Of a DNA stretch of 23,089 bases, positions 14,037 through 22,860 are shown piece by piece. The notes under the pieces were generated by a model. That model did no database searches. It was not told where the DNA came from and saw only the letters and a list, made by a program, of their open reading frames with translations. The translations under genes were made by a program, and so were the position numbers. Source of the stretch: Candidatus Delongbacteria bacterium (lineage in GTDB: Bacteria > UBA4055); NCBI GenBank assembly GCA_016937995.1, contig JAFGVM010000039.1, forward strand, positions 1-23,089. The letters are read 5' to 3'. Every line of letters starts with the position of its first letter. Positions within the stretch are counted from its first letter, which is position 1.

Positions 14037-16103
14037 TTGTCAGGCTTGAAACTGGTTAAAAGACCATCTAATATCATTTTCTTTATTTTTATTATTACCG
14101 GATTGCTTCTTGCGAAACTGTACTATATAAATTTCACTCTATTTCTATTTCTGACCCTGATAATGATCATCCCACTGTTTTTAAAAAATTTCAGATATAT
14201 TTTCTTTTCTGTGGTTTTAGGAATAATGCTGTTCAACATTCATAATTTTAAATATTATTTCTCAGATGAGAAACTTGAGCAATTTGACGGTAAGATAATA
14301 AAGATCAAAGGAATTGTCAGAGAGCATAAGAACTTTAGATTTAATTCTGTCAGCATGATTGAAGCAGAGAGTTTTAGTTTTGAAGGAAAAAAAATTAATC
14401 TTCCAATAATTGTTTCTACCTATTCAAATAAATCCTACGATCATGTAGTAAATGACAGCATCATTGTCACCGGTAAATTCCAGAGATTTAAAAAAGCCAG
14501 GAATTTATATGAGAAGGATGAGGAGAGTATCGCAAGAGATAATAAGATATCCGGTTATATGTTATCACCAAAAATAATTTCACACAGATCCTTATTCAGC
14601 GTTTCAAAAATAATTCATATCATCCGATCAAAGATAATTAACATTTTTAATGAAAAACTATCGTACCGGTCCTCAAATTTTATGAATGCAATAATGATCG
14701 GGAGCAGGGAAAGCCTTGAGAAAAGTACTATAAAGGAATTTTCTGATAGCGGAACGATACATCTTCTCGCAGTTTCAGGTTTGCATGTGGGATTTTTACT
14801 TTTAATTTTAACATTTTTTAAAAGAATACTGGGGACTAGAATTTCTTTTCATATAGTAATAACGATCACGGTTCTTATTTTCTATGTATTACTGACAGGG
14901 TCAAGTCCTTCAGTGATGAGAGCAGCTATTATGAGCATTATTTCTCTTCTATGTTATCCGATGAAACGAAAAATGAAAATAACTGATATCATAGCCACAG
15001 CCGGGATGTTCTCACTGATAATAGATCCAAATCAGATATTTAAGCTTGGGTTCATTCTGTCATTTACTGCTGTTCTATCGCTTGTGGTCATATATAAGTT
15101 CATAACAGAACTACCTCAAATAAATTCTATGATATTGAGACTCGGTAAATTTTCGTTTTTGTTCAAAGGTTTTCTTGTCTCAGTTTCTGCATCTATAGGA
15201 ACTTTGCCGGTAGTATTGTATTATTTTGGGAAATTCAATCTGTTTTCAATCTTCATCAATGTTATACTGATACCATTGACAGGATTAAATTATCTGCTTG
15301 GAATAGTACTGATTTTTATATATAAAATACCATTGCTCTCTAATTTTATAGCATTTATGATCGAATCTTCTGTAAACATCATGATGAAAATGATAAATTT
15401 TGCATCAAATGCGGATCCGATGAAAATAATTTATAAGATCAATATTCTTGAATTATCAATAGCACTTTCGCTGATAGTGATCATTTTTGTGATCAATTCA
15501 TACAAGGTCAGGATAGTACTTCTGTTCATAATGATCATAATATTGATGTACTCAATATTCTCAACCTCACAGAGAAATCATTTATATTATTTTTCAACTG
15601 TTAAGGGAAATACTGCTTTTGCATCACTGGATGGTCAAAACATATTATTTCTTGGGGAAATATCAGAGAGAGAATTGAACAGCATAATAAAACCGTACTT
15701 AATCGCAAAAAATATAAGGAGTTTGGATTATATAATTTTAATGAATGATGGTCTGGAAGATGAAGATCTTATAAATGAAATGGAGGTAAGTATAAATTAT
15801 ATTGTCAACACAAATGAGCAGACATATATAGAAGGTCATCAAATGATAAATATAGATCCGTGGAACAGATCCCTGTGTCTGCTTAACAGCCGAATATATT
15901 TTTCCGAGAAAATGGATAAAGCAATGCTTGTCTATGCTGAGCATGAATTTCTGTTTGGAAAAAGTAAAGAACCGGAACTGTATTCTGCTCAATTTCAGGA
16001 TCATCTTTTAATATTCGGTGATAATGAATTTAACACTGAGAAAGGTGGCGTAATAATTGAAATTTCAACTGATGAACTGGAAAGTGATCAGTTTGAAATA
16101 TAA
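14037..16103 (+). CDS. comEC: ComEC/Rec2-type DNA uptake channel with degenerate metallo-beta-lactamase-like tail
   Basis: This polytopic membrane protein of 688 residues would form the inner-membrane channel for single-stranded DNA in natural transformation. The N-terminus has two or three membrane segments, followed by a soluble DUF4131-like part. The Competence domain signature is clear: NAIMIGSRESLEKSTIKEF, then GTIHLLAVSGLHVGF (H242 onward) and GSSPSVMRAAIMSI. More membrane helices follow to about residue 505. The C-terminal part (about 515-688) aligns in outline with the metallo-beta-lactamase domain (LDYIILMNDGLEDEDL at about 564). The His-rich metal motif expected after 'ILTH' is missing, so it is unlikely to be an active nuclease. 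No ATG fits the N-terminus; a TTG start at 14037 (or 14046) is used, with no strong ribosome site. No other competence gene is in the window. Confidence 0.88.
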   Translation: MSGLKLVKRPSNIIFFIFIITGLLLAKLYYINFTLFLFLTLIMIIPLFLKNFRYIFFSVVLGIMLFNIHNFKYYFSDEKLEQFDGKIIKIKGIVREHKNFRFNSVSMIEAESFSFEGKKINLPIIVSTYSNKSYDHVVNDSIIVTGKFQRFKKARNLYEKDEESIARDNKISGYMLSPKIISHRSLFSVSKIIHIIRSKIINIFNEKLSYRSSNFMNAIMIGSRESLEKSTIKEFSDSGTIHLLAVSGLHVGFLLLILTFFKRILGTRISFHIVITITVLIFYVLLTGSSPSVMRAAIMSIISLLCYPMKRKMKITDIIATAGMFSLIIDPNQIFKLGFILSFTAVLSLVVIYKFITELPQINSMILRLGKFSFLFKGFLVSVSASIGTLPVVLYYFGKFNLFSIFINVILIPLTGLNYLLGIVLIFIYKIPLLSNFIAFMIESSVNIMMKMINFASNADPMKIIYKINILELSIALSLIVIIFVINSYKVRIVLLFIMIIILMYSIFSTSQRNHLYYFSTVKGNTAFASLDGQNILFLGEISERELNSIIKPYLIAKNIRSLDYIILMNDGLEDEDLINEMEVSINYIVNTNEQTYIEGHQMINIDPWNRSLCLLNSRIYFSEKMDKAMLVYAEHEFLFGKSKEPELYSAQFQDHLLIFGDNEFNTEKGGVIIEISTDELESDQFEI

Positions 16104-16108
16104 AAAGT

Positions 16109-17893
16109 TTATTTCTTTAAAGAGAAAGAGAACTCAATACCTTTGTTCAGAGATTTGACAAATATCTCACCGTTATGAAAATGCACCGCATTCTTAACGA
16201 TCGCTAAACCGAGACCTGTTCCTCCCAATACTCTGGACCGGCCCTTATCAATTCTATAGAATCTTTCAAATATCCTGTGTAAATGTTCTTCAGGTATTCC
16301 TTTTCCATTATCTGAAAACTTTATACTGATAAATTCGTTGTCCTCAAAGTATCTTTCAATTTTGATCTTTGTGTCTTTGCCGGCATATTTTATGCTGTTG
16401 TCCAGCAAATTCCTGAAGATCGCGTCCAATAAATGGTAATTTCCATTTATATAAGTACTGTTGAAACCTATAACAGAGACTTCCATATTGTTGCTCTTGA
16501 GATTCATATCAAGATCTGATATTATCTCATTTATCAAAGTATCAAGTCTTAATTTCTCTTTCAGATAAAGTTTGTTAGCCTCATCAATCCTGTTTAATGT
16601 CGAGATATCATCGATCAATATGCTTAATCTCTTTACCTGTTTATATGATCTGCCAATAAATTCCATTATCTTTTCTTTCTGAATATTATCATTATTCAAT
16701 AATGTTTCAAGGAATCCGGATATTGCAGCTACAGGGGTTTTAAGCTCATGTGATATATTTGAACTTATTTGCTGTTTGATCAATTTCCTGTTCTCAGGTT
16801 CGGTAATATCGTTTATAATAATTTCAAAACTTTTATCTTTAAAAAGTAAAAAATGGAAATCAAAATACTGATCATTTCTTTTAATAAGGGAATGAAAACT
16901 GTTATCATTTATTTTATATTCCGAATGGATATAATTATTAGTGGCTTTGACAAAATCATTGATGTTGATACAACGTGAATATTCTTTCAGGTTATCCTCC
17001 AGTTTGCCATCAGAGAGTTTGTTAATAAAGTTGATAAAATTGTTGTTATATAACAGTAAAGTGGAATCATTAGAGAATATACCAATACCTTCATTGGATA
17101 TTGACAAATGCTGAATAAATTTTTCTTTCTCAAGATTCAATTTATTTTGAACACTTTTAAAATTAAGATACACTTTCTTAATTTGATTACTGATCTCACC
17201 CAACTCGTTATTGGTGAATTCAATATCATCTGAAATATCGCTACCAGTAGCCATAGCAACAGAAAATTTTCGGAGTAATTTTATTGATCGACCAAAATGA
17301 TCAGACACATAAATAAGTAAAAAGGACATTATGAAGAATATCATGAATAAGAAAACGATAAATACATAATCAACTCTCAGAATATCTTTCAGATCAGCAT
17401 TTACCGGCAGTGCGGTACGAATATAAAGGTTATTTAATTTTTTAGCGTAATAAAAATACTCAACATCAGTTGATTTTGACAATCTTACATCAGTGCCTTC
17501 ACTGGAAAATTCTGCGCTTAATATCTCATTTCTATTTGAATGATCATCCATTAGCAGCAGATCATTTACTCGGTTGTCGTATAATACTTTACCATTTTCT
17601 TCAATGATCGTTATTCTGAGATCATGATCAAAATATTTTTCACATAAAGAATCTAACTCCTTGTATTTTGTAATATCGGAATTATCGTTATGTATCAGGT
17701 AATTCGTTATAACCTCATTATAAATACTAAGCTTTCCCTCAACTACTTCAATGTTTTTATTTTTTTCTCTATGAAATAGGATAAGAACAATAATTATACT
17801 GAAAATAAAAAATAGGCCGAAAAAGGATTTTATCAGCTTTTTGCTATAAACTTTATTTATATTTACAGAGCTGGAAACAGTACTATGGATCAT
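16109..17893 (-). CDS. PhoR-like membrane sensor histidine kinase
   Basis: This 594-residue sensor kinase phosphorylates the response regulator encoded just before it. It has a membrane segment at about 24-41, an extracytoplasmic region of about 130 residues, a second segment at about 175-196, and a HAMP-like linker (197-250). A PAS-like region (about 258-365) and a HisKA domain follow, with His382 in SHELKTPVAAISGF. The HATPase domain has the N box LLDNSIKYAG (Asn499 region), DNGKGIP (528-534), FERFYRID and GGTGLGLAIVK (557-567). The start at ATG 17893 has GGGG seven bases upstream and overlaps the regulator gene by 11 bases, implying translational coupling. A longer frame from 17938 is possible but less likely. 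Phosphate sensing is inferred from the divergent phosphate transporter and PhoU-like genes. Confidence 0.88.
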   Translation of the reverse strand: MIHSTVSSSVNINKVYSKKLIKSFFGLFFIFSIIIVLILFHREKNKNIEVVEGKLSIYNEVITNYLIHNDNSDITKYKELDSLCEKYFDHDLRITIIEENGKVLYDNRVNDLLLMDDHSNRNEILSAEFSSEGTDVRLSKSTDVEYFYYAKKLNNLYIRTALPVNADLKDILRVDYVFIVFLFMIFFIMSFLLIYVSDHFGRSIKLLRKFSVAMATGSDISDDIEFTNNELGEISNQIKKVYLNFKSVQNKLNLEKEKFIQHLSISNEGIGIFSNDSTLLLYNNNFINFINKLSDGKLEDNLKEYSRCININDFVKATNNYIHSEYKINDNSFHSLIKRNDQYFDFHFLLFKDKSFEIIINDITEPENRKLIKQQISSNISHELKTPVAAISGFLETLLNNDNIQKEKIMEFIGRSYKQVKRLSILIDDISTLNRIDEANKLYLKEKLRLDTLINEIISDLDMNLKSNNMEVSVIGFNSTYINGNYHLLDAIFRNLLDNSIKYAGKDTKIKIERYFEDNEFISIKFSDNGKGIPEEHLHRIFERFYRIDKGRSRVLGGTGLGLAIVKNAVHFHNGEIFVKSLNKGIEFSFSLKK

Positions 17894-18566
17894 AAGTGTA
17901 CCCCATTCCTGATCTCGTTTTAATGGATAATCCTGCATTCCCCAGTTTTTTCCGCAGTCTTCTAATCATCACATCCACAGCCCGGTCAGTAACTTCACCC
18001 TGATCATCCCAAACAATATCAAGGAGATGTTCTCTTGAAAACAAGATCCTCCGGTTGTTTATCAAAGTTCTTAAAAGAAGGTATTCTTTACGTGTTAGAG
18101 GTATTTCAAAATCTGATGTAACAGCTACTTTTCTTAATTCATCAATTTCGATCGTACCGGTACTAATCTTTCCTTCAGGATAAATTCTTTTCAATACAGC
18201 CTTAACTCTTGCAATTAATTCTTTTATAGAAAAAGGTTTTGTGATATAATCATCAGCACCTAAATCAAAACCTTCCAGTATATTATCCTCTTTGTTCTTG
18301 GCAGTTAGAAAAATAACAGGAATATTTTTCAGAAATTCAATTTCTTTAATTTTACCGGCTAATTCGAGACCGGTCATATTTTCAAGCATCACATCAAATA
18401 AAAAAAGATCGTATGAATTCAGATCTATTTCAAGAGCTTTTTCCGCGCTGGGTATGGTATCCACAATAAAATTCTCAAGTTCAAGATTGATCTTGACTAT
18501 CTCGGAAATATCTTCTTCATCTTCAACGATTAATATTTTAAAGTTATCATTCATAGCATATTGCAT
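17883..18566 (-). CDS. PhoB/OmpR-family response regulator
   Basis: This 227-residue regulator has a receiver domain (about 8-125): acidic pocket Glu15/Asp16, phosphoacceptor Asp58 in LFLFDVML, Thr88 in FLTA and Lys110 in TKPFS. It also has an OmpR-type winged helix (about 133-226) with LTRKEYLLLRTL, the recognition region TDRAVDVMIRRLRKKLG and the wing end RSGMGYTYDP. It would bind direct repeats as a dimer. It overlaps the kinase gene by 11 bases and is divergent from the Na+/phosphate transporter gene, with an 11-bp-repeat array between them, so a PhoB role is likely. An in-frame ATG at 18554 is an alternative start; neither has a strong ribosome site. Confidence 0.9.
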   Translation of the reverse strand: MQYAMNDNFKILIVEDEEDISEIVKINLELENFIVDTIPSAEKALEIDLNSYDLFLFDVMLENMTGLELAGKIKEIEFLKNIPVIFLTAKNKEDNILEGFDLGADDYITKPFSIKELIARVKAVLKRIYPEGKISTGTIEIDELRKVAVTSDFEIPLTRKEYLLLRTLINNRRILFSREHLLDIVWDDQGEVTDRAVDVMIRRLRKKLGNAGLSIKTRSGMGYTYDP

Positions 18567-18631
18567 TTACTTGTCATATATCACGAATAAATATATATCA
18601 ACGGCCTGTATTCTGCAAATATTAACATATC

Positions 18632-18697
18632 TGTAATCAAACTAAAACATGAATGAAACAATTTTGTAACAATTATAACAAAAAATTGCAACAAACA
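18632..18697 (+). promoter_or_regulatory. Six 11-bp repeats resembling a Pho box
   Basis: Starting at 18632, 18643, 18654, 18665, 18676 and 18687, successive 11-base units begin TG or TA, and most contain AACA in the same column. The best units are TGAAACAATTT, TGTAACAATTA and TGCAACAAACA. PhoB-type regulators bind TGTCA-like half sites at exactly this 11-bp period. The array ends about six to ten bases before a -10-like TAAATT (18703-18708), where a PhoB site would replace the -35. It lies between the regulator pair and the transporter gene. Confidence 0.6.
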
Positions 18698-18737
18698 CAT
18701 ATTAAATTACCAATGTGAAAAATAATAGGGAGATATA

Positions 18738-19904
18738 ATGCTGAAAAGTAAAAACCTGAAAAATACAATTATAAATTTGTTATTGATGACGCTGCTACTT
18801 TGGATATTTTTGTTGAGTATAAAATTATTTGGTGATGTCTTCAAAGGTTATTTTAAATCCGATGCACAAAATTTGATAGAGAACGCAACAAATAACCCGA
18901 TAATTTCTTTGTTAATAGGTATTTTAGCTACAGCTATCATTCAAAGTTCGTCTTCTACAACCTCAATGATTATTACTTTTGTAGGATGTGGAACTTTATC
19001 GTTTAGTCATGCAATACCAATGATAATGGGTGCTAATATAGGCACATCTGTAACTAATACTATTGTATCCTTCGGTAGTATTAGAAATCCATTGGAATTC
19101 AGAAGATCTTTTGCTTCAGCAATTGTTCATGATATATTCAATATTCTCTCCGTTATTTTATTTCTTCCTTTAGAGTTGATGACAGGATTCATAAGTAAAT
19201 CCGCGACGACACTTACAGAATTTTTAGTTGGTTCAAAGGGTCTGAAATTTAATTCTCCACTAAATGAACTTGTAAAACCAGCTTCAACGAAGATTCAATT
19301 GTTCTTTGCTGAATTATTAAAAAATCCGATAGTTGAAAAAGTTGAGCATGCTAAAACTAAAATGAGTATTGAATATGATGGAATTCTCCTTTCGGTCTTA
19401 GTGCTGATAGCTCTGATCATGTTATTTATTTCATTAAAATATATGTCCAAGATAATGAAAGCAATCCTTATAGGTAGATTTGAGAGGATTCTTCACAAGT
19501 ATGTATTCAATAATATTCTTACATCATTTATTTTTGGAATACTGTTCACTGTATCAGTTCAATCCTCATCGATCACTACATCATTGATAGTTCCACTGGT
19601 CGGAGCAGGAATATTGAACATAAACCAGATATTCCCTTACACTGTTGGAGCGAACATTGGCACTACAATAACAGGTATTTTAGCTTCATTGGTGAGTGGT
19701 AATCCATTTGGAATTTCTATTGCGTTAGTACACACATTGTTCAATGTTTTCGGGGCTATCGTATTTATTCCTTTAAAATTCATTCCGATAAAACTAAGTG
19801 AATTATTGTCAGCAAAATCAGCTGAGAATAAGCTATGGGCAGCTTCTTATGTTGCTCTGGTATTCTTCATAATCCCTATCGTACTAATATTTATTTTTAA
19901 TTAA
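18738..19904 (+). CDS. Na+/phosphate cotransporter family membrane protein (NptA/PNaS type)
   Basis: This 388-residue polytopic protein would import phosphate with sodium. The family's two inverted signature repeats are present. QSSSSTTSMI (69-78) is paired with GANIGTSVTN (98-107), and QSSSITTSLI (275-284) is paired with GANIGTTITG (304-313). Many bacterial members carry a C-terminal PhoU domain; here the protein stops after the membrane part and a separate PhoU-like gene follows. The start at ATG 18738 has GGGAG about six bases before it. A Pho-box-like array and the divergent PhoB/PhoR-like genes indicate control by phosphate starvation. Confidence 0.9.
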   Translation: MLKSKNLKNTIINLLLMTLLLWIFLLSIKLFGDVFKGYFKSDAQNLIENATNNPIISLLIGILATAIIQSSSSTTSMIITFVGCGTLSFSHAIPMIMGANIGTSVTNTIVSFGSIRNPLEFRRSFASAIVHDIFNILSVILFLPLELMTGFISKSATTLTEFLVGSKGLKFNSPLNELVKPASTKIQLFFAELLKNPIVEKVEHAKTKMSIEYDGILLSVLVLIALIMLFISLKYMSKIMKAILIGRFERILHKYVFNNILTSFIFGILFTVSVQSSSITTSLIVPLVGAGILNINQIFPYTVGANIGTTITGILASLVSGNPFGISIALVHTLFNVFGAIVFIPLKFIPIKLSELLSAKSAENKLWAASYVALVFFIIPIVLIFIFN

Positions 19905-19923
19905 AACAAGAAAGGAGAAAAAA

Positions 19924-20583
19924 ATGTTTAAAGAATTTTTCAAGAATTGGAATGCATCAAATTTATTGACTCAGTCGGTGAACGATTCTCATGAAATGTT
20001 TAAAATTGCTTTAAAAATGTACAAGATCACGATTGAAAGTATTGCAAAAAAGGACATTGATTATGAGGAACTTGGAGAAAATATCAAGAAAGATGATTAT
20101 CTGCTTAATCATTATGATAAATCTATAAGAAAAAAGATATTCGAGCATATTTCACTTAATGAGAAGGAGGATCAGGAATTGTATACTTCTATGATACTGT
20201 TTTCTCTGGTTGGGGACATTGAGAGAATAGGTGATTACATTAAAAATATTTATGAAATTATTTCGAAAGCAAAATTGCTGGATGATAATATGAATTCAGA
20301 AGTTCAACAAATGTTCAAAAATATTGATAATCTTTTTGAAAAAACAATTAAAGCTTATCAATCATCTGATCTGCAAACTGCAAAAGAAATAAATGATGAT
20401 TACTTTAAATACAAGAAAAAGATAGACACTCTGGTGGATATTCTGATAAATGATGAAAATATTACCGGTGCAGCAGGTTATGCATTATTGTTCAGATATT
20501 TAAAAAGAATAGGGGCACATCTTATGCATATATCTTCATCCATTTCAAATCCGATAGATAAGATAGGTTATTATATTGATTAG
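19924..20583 (+). CDS. PhoU-like phosphate regulator
   Basis: This 219-residue all-helical protein has the two-bundle PhoU layout. The first repeat has DIERIGDYIKNI (98-109), the usual E-x-x-x-D metal motif. The second has RYLKRIGAHLMHI (191-203), where the expected Glu and Asp are Lys194 and Ala198, so one metal cluster site appears lost. PhoU-like proteins restrain phosphate uptake and signal to PhoR-type kinases. The gene has a strong ribosome site (AAAGGAG) and starts 19 bases after the cotransporter gene. It represents the PhoU domain that is fused to the transporter in many other bacteria. A terminator follows. Confidence 0.87.
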   Translation: MFKEFFKNWNASNLLTQSVNDSHEMFKIALKMYKITIESIAKKDIDYEELGENIKKDDYLLNHYDKSIRKKIFEHISLNEKEDQELYTSMILFSLVGDIERIGDYIKNIYEIISKAKLLDDNMNSEVQQMFKNIDNLFEKTIKAYQSSDLQTAKEINDDYFKYKKKIDTLVDILINDENITGAAGYALLFRYLKRIGAHLMHISSSISNPIDKIGYYID

Positions 20584-20617
20584 AAAAAGACCCATAATAT
20601 TACTGAATGGAAGTATG

Positions 20618-20646
20618 ATGAGAGGCTATTTGCCTCTTATTTTTTT
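20618..20646 (+). terminator. Rho-independent terminator of the transporter-phoU operon
   Basis: ATGAGAGGC (20618-20626) pairs with GCCTCTTAT (20632-20640; one G-U pair) around TATTT, then T to 20646. Confidence 0.9.
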
Positions 20647-20647
20647 C

Positions 20648-20676
20648 TTGACACTTGAGCAGTTTCAAGCTATATT
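20648..20676 (+). promoter_or_regulatory. Sigma-70 promoter for the PpiD-like gene
   Basis: Consensus TTGACA (20648-20653), exactly 17 bases, then TATATT (20671-20676), immediately after the preceding terminator. The start codon is about 75 bases further on. Confidence 0.8.
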
Positions 20677-20752
20677 CAGTCTTCTTATACAAGGGATCGA
20701 ATATAAGCTGTATTTAGGTTGAATTTATAAAAAAATTTGGAGATATTAAATC

Positions 20753-22582
20753 ATGATCAGGACCATTAGAGAAAAATTATCATTCGTAATGTGGATCGTT
20801 GTTGCTGCGTTTATTGTAACAATAATTTTTAGTTGGGGAATGGGAGGGATCAAAGTATCGGATCCTCGTCATACAGGTACTATCGCAAAAATTAACGGTG
20901 AAGATGTTAAATATGAGGAATTGAAAACCATAGAACAGGGTCTTTTGAAAAATGAGGAAAAAGAAGATCTTACCGGTGTAAAAGTAGCTGAAATAAAGCA
21001 AAAAGCATGGGATCAATTTGTTCAAATGGTTGCTTTAAGGCAGGAGATGGATAAAAACGAAATAACTGTTTCAAAAGAGCAGGTATACAATGAGATCAGA
21101 AATAATCCGCTTAATGAACTTAGATCAGATCCTCAATTTCAGACAAACGGTATGTTCGATATATCAAAGTGGCATGAGGTTATAGATAACCCAAGACCTG
21201 AATTAGAGCAATTTTACGGACAATTACAGAATGTGTATGCCAATAGAATTCCCGGAATGCTTTTAGAAAGTAGAGTCGCGAATGGCACTTATATATCTGA
21301 TTATGAATTAATTACAAAATTCAAGCAGGAAAAATTAACTGCTAAAGTAAAATTTTTAAAAGCGGACATCACAGATTTTATGCCTGCTGATTCGCTTATT
21401 TCAGATAAAGAAATAGAAGAATATTATAAGACAAAACCGGAAGAATTCCCTAATAAGAAAGAGCAAAGGGTTTTTGACTATGTGCTTTTCAGTACTGAGA
21501 TGACGAAAGCAGATTCAAATCAAACTCTTGAAGATATTAATTACGCTTTAAAACAAGTCAACTCTGGAATTGATTTTGCAACAGTAGCAAAAAACTATTC
21601 AGAAGATACCAGTGCAGAAAAAGGTGGAGATATTGGTTTCTTCGGTAAGGGTAAAATGGTTCCTGAATTTGAAGAAGCGGCTTTTAATGCTGAAGTTGGT
21701 GAAATAGTTGGACCTGTAAAGACGAAGTATGGTTATCATATCATCAGAGTTGTTGCAAAGAAAAGAGATAAAAAAGGTGAAATAATTGAAGTTCAGGCCA
21801 GCCACATACTATCTAAGTTTAAAGTACATCAGGAAACATTTGACAACGCAGCTGATGCAGCATTAAATTTTAAAGATACTTATACAAAAGCAGGAGCATC
21901 TCCGAATGCTTTTAAAGAAACTGCCAATAAACTCAATCTTAAAGTACTGGAATCACCTTTAACATATGAAACTGACCGAACAAATGAACTTGGAAAAATA
22001 CCGGGACTGAGCAAATTCTTATTCAAGAACGATATAGGCAAAGTAAGTAATTTACTGGTATGTGACAGAGGTTATGTTTATCTGCAAATAAAAGAAATAA
22101 AACCTGAAAGTAAAAAGACACTTGATGAGGTCAGAAAAAGTATAGTTTATAAGATCAAGAGAGAAATGGGATTAGAAGCTGCTTACAATTTCCTCAAGTC
22201 AAAATCTTCATCAGTAACGGATACTACAACTATGAATCAACTGGCAGCAGTTGAAGAGAATAAACTTGGAACAGGTACCACAAACAACTTTGCGATGAAT
22301 ACTTTTATTGACGCGATTGGAAGTACCGACAGAGTATTTTATGAAACATCAATGATGCTGGAACCTGGAAAGATCAGTGAACCTTTTAAAGGTGACAGAA
22401 GTGCATTCATTATTTACCTGATATCAAAAGACACGTTCGATAACGAAAAGTATCAGGAACAACTCGAAGAGTATAAGGAAAGAGAAACTACACTTCTACG
22501 TAGACAGATCATTACTGAATGGTTACAGGGAGTTGTTGATAAGGCTGAAGTAATTGATTACAGAGACCTTTATGGAAGATAA
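20753..22582 (+). CDS. PpiD/SurA-like membrane-anchored peptidyl-prolyl isomerase
   Basis: This 609-residue chaperone would assist folding of exported proteins in the periplasm. It has one N-terminal anchor (SFVMWIVVAAFIVTIIFSWG, about 10-29), then a SurA_N-like helical region (about 35-230) with KINGEDVKYEEL. A parvulin domain follows (about 233-335): VLFSTEM, YSEDTSAEKGGDIGFFGKGK, MVPEFEEAAF, then YGYHIIRV. A second parvulin-like region (about 345-452) starts VQASHILSKF but lacks the GGD-x-G core and looks degenerate. The C-terminal tail returns to the chaperone fold (about 455-609). The length and order match PpiD (about 620 residues). GGAG lies ten bases before the start. It has its own promoter and may be co-transcribed with the small membrane gene after it. 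Confidence 0.9.
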   Translation: MIRTIREKLSFVMWIVVAAFIVTIIFSWGMGGIKVSDPRHTGTIAKINGEDVKYEELKTIEQGLLKNEEKEDLTGVKVAEIKQKAWDQFVQMVALRQEMDKNEITVSKEQVYNEIRNNPLNELRSDPQFQTNGMFDISKWHEVIDNPRPELEQFYGQLQNVYANRIPGMLLESRVANGTYISDYELITKFKQEKLTAKVKFLKADITDFMPADSLISDKEIEEYYKTKPEEFPNKKEQRVFDYVLFSTEMTKADSNQTLEDINYALKQVNSGIDFATVAKNYSEDTSAEKGGDIGFFGKGKMVPEFEEAAFNAEVGEIVGPVKTKYGYHIIRVVAKKRDKKGEIIEVQASHILSKFKVHQETFDNAADAALNFKDTYTKAGASPNAFKETANKLNLKVLESPLTYETDRTNELGKIPGLSKFLFKNDIGKVSNLLVCDRGYVYLQIKEIKPESKKTLDEVRKSIVYKIKREMGLEAAYNFLKSKSSSVTDTTTMNQLAAVEENKLGTGTTNNFAMNTFIDAIGSTDRVFYETSMMLEPGKISEPFKGDRSAFIIYLISKDTFDNEKYQEQLEEYKERETTLLRRQIITEWLQGVVDKAEVIDYRDLYGR

Positions 22583-22599
22583 ATAAGAGACCTGACATT

Positions 22600-22830
22600 A
22601 TGAAAAAAAAGTTATATTTTACAAAAAAGAATTATTTCATATTTATTGCGGCTGCTTTGAGTTTGGTTTTAGGATATTTTCTCATGTCAGTAGGACCACA
22701 TGATTCTTTCTGGTCACTAACTTTATCTCCGATCATAGTTATGTTTGGATTAATTGTATTATTTCCGGCAGGGATAATGCTTAACTTCAGAAAAAAGTCT
22801 GAGGTTGGTAAAAAAGACTTGACAAGGTAA
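22600..22830 (+). CDS. Small two-helix membrane protein, DUF3098-like
   Basis: This 76-residue protein starts MKKKLYFTKKNYFIFIAAAL and has two membrane segments (about 12-31 and 41-61) separated by MSVGPHDSFWS. The FTKKNY start, the G-Y-x-L-M-S segment and LSPIIVMFG recall DUF3098 proteins of Bacteroidota and relatives, which have no known function. It follows the PpiD-like gene by 17 bases and probably shares its transcript. Its last codons overlap the promoter of the tRNA genes. Confidence 0.7.
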   Translation: MKKKLYFTKKNYFIFIAAALSLVLGYFLMSVGPHDSFWSLTLSPIIVMFGLIVLFPAGIMLNFRKKSEVGKKDLTR

Positions 22831-22847
22831 AATTTATAAGGTATATT
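22819..22847 (+). promoter_or_regulatory. Sigma-70 promoter of the tRNA-Val/tRNA-Asp unit
   Basis: Perfect TTGACA (22819-22824), 17 bases, then TATATT (22842-22847). The -35 lies in the last codons of the small membrane protein gene. Transcription would start only a few bases before tRNA-Val. Confidence 0.82.
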
Positions 22848-22860
22848 TGCGCAGTAATTT

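Noticed and set aside
18292-18636. Plus-strand 114-codon frame opposite the response regulator
   Set aside because: It is antisense to a clear OmpR-family gene and has no recognisable product.
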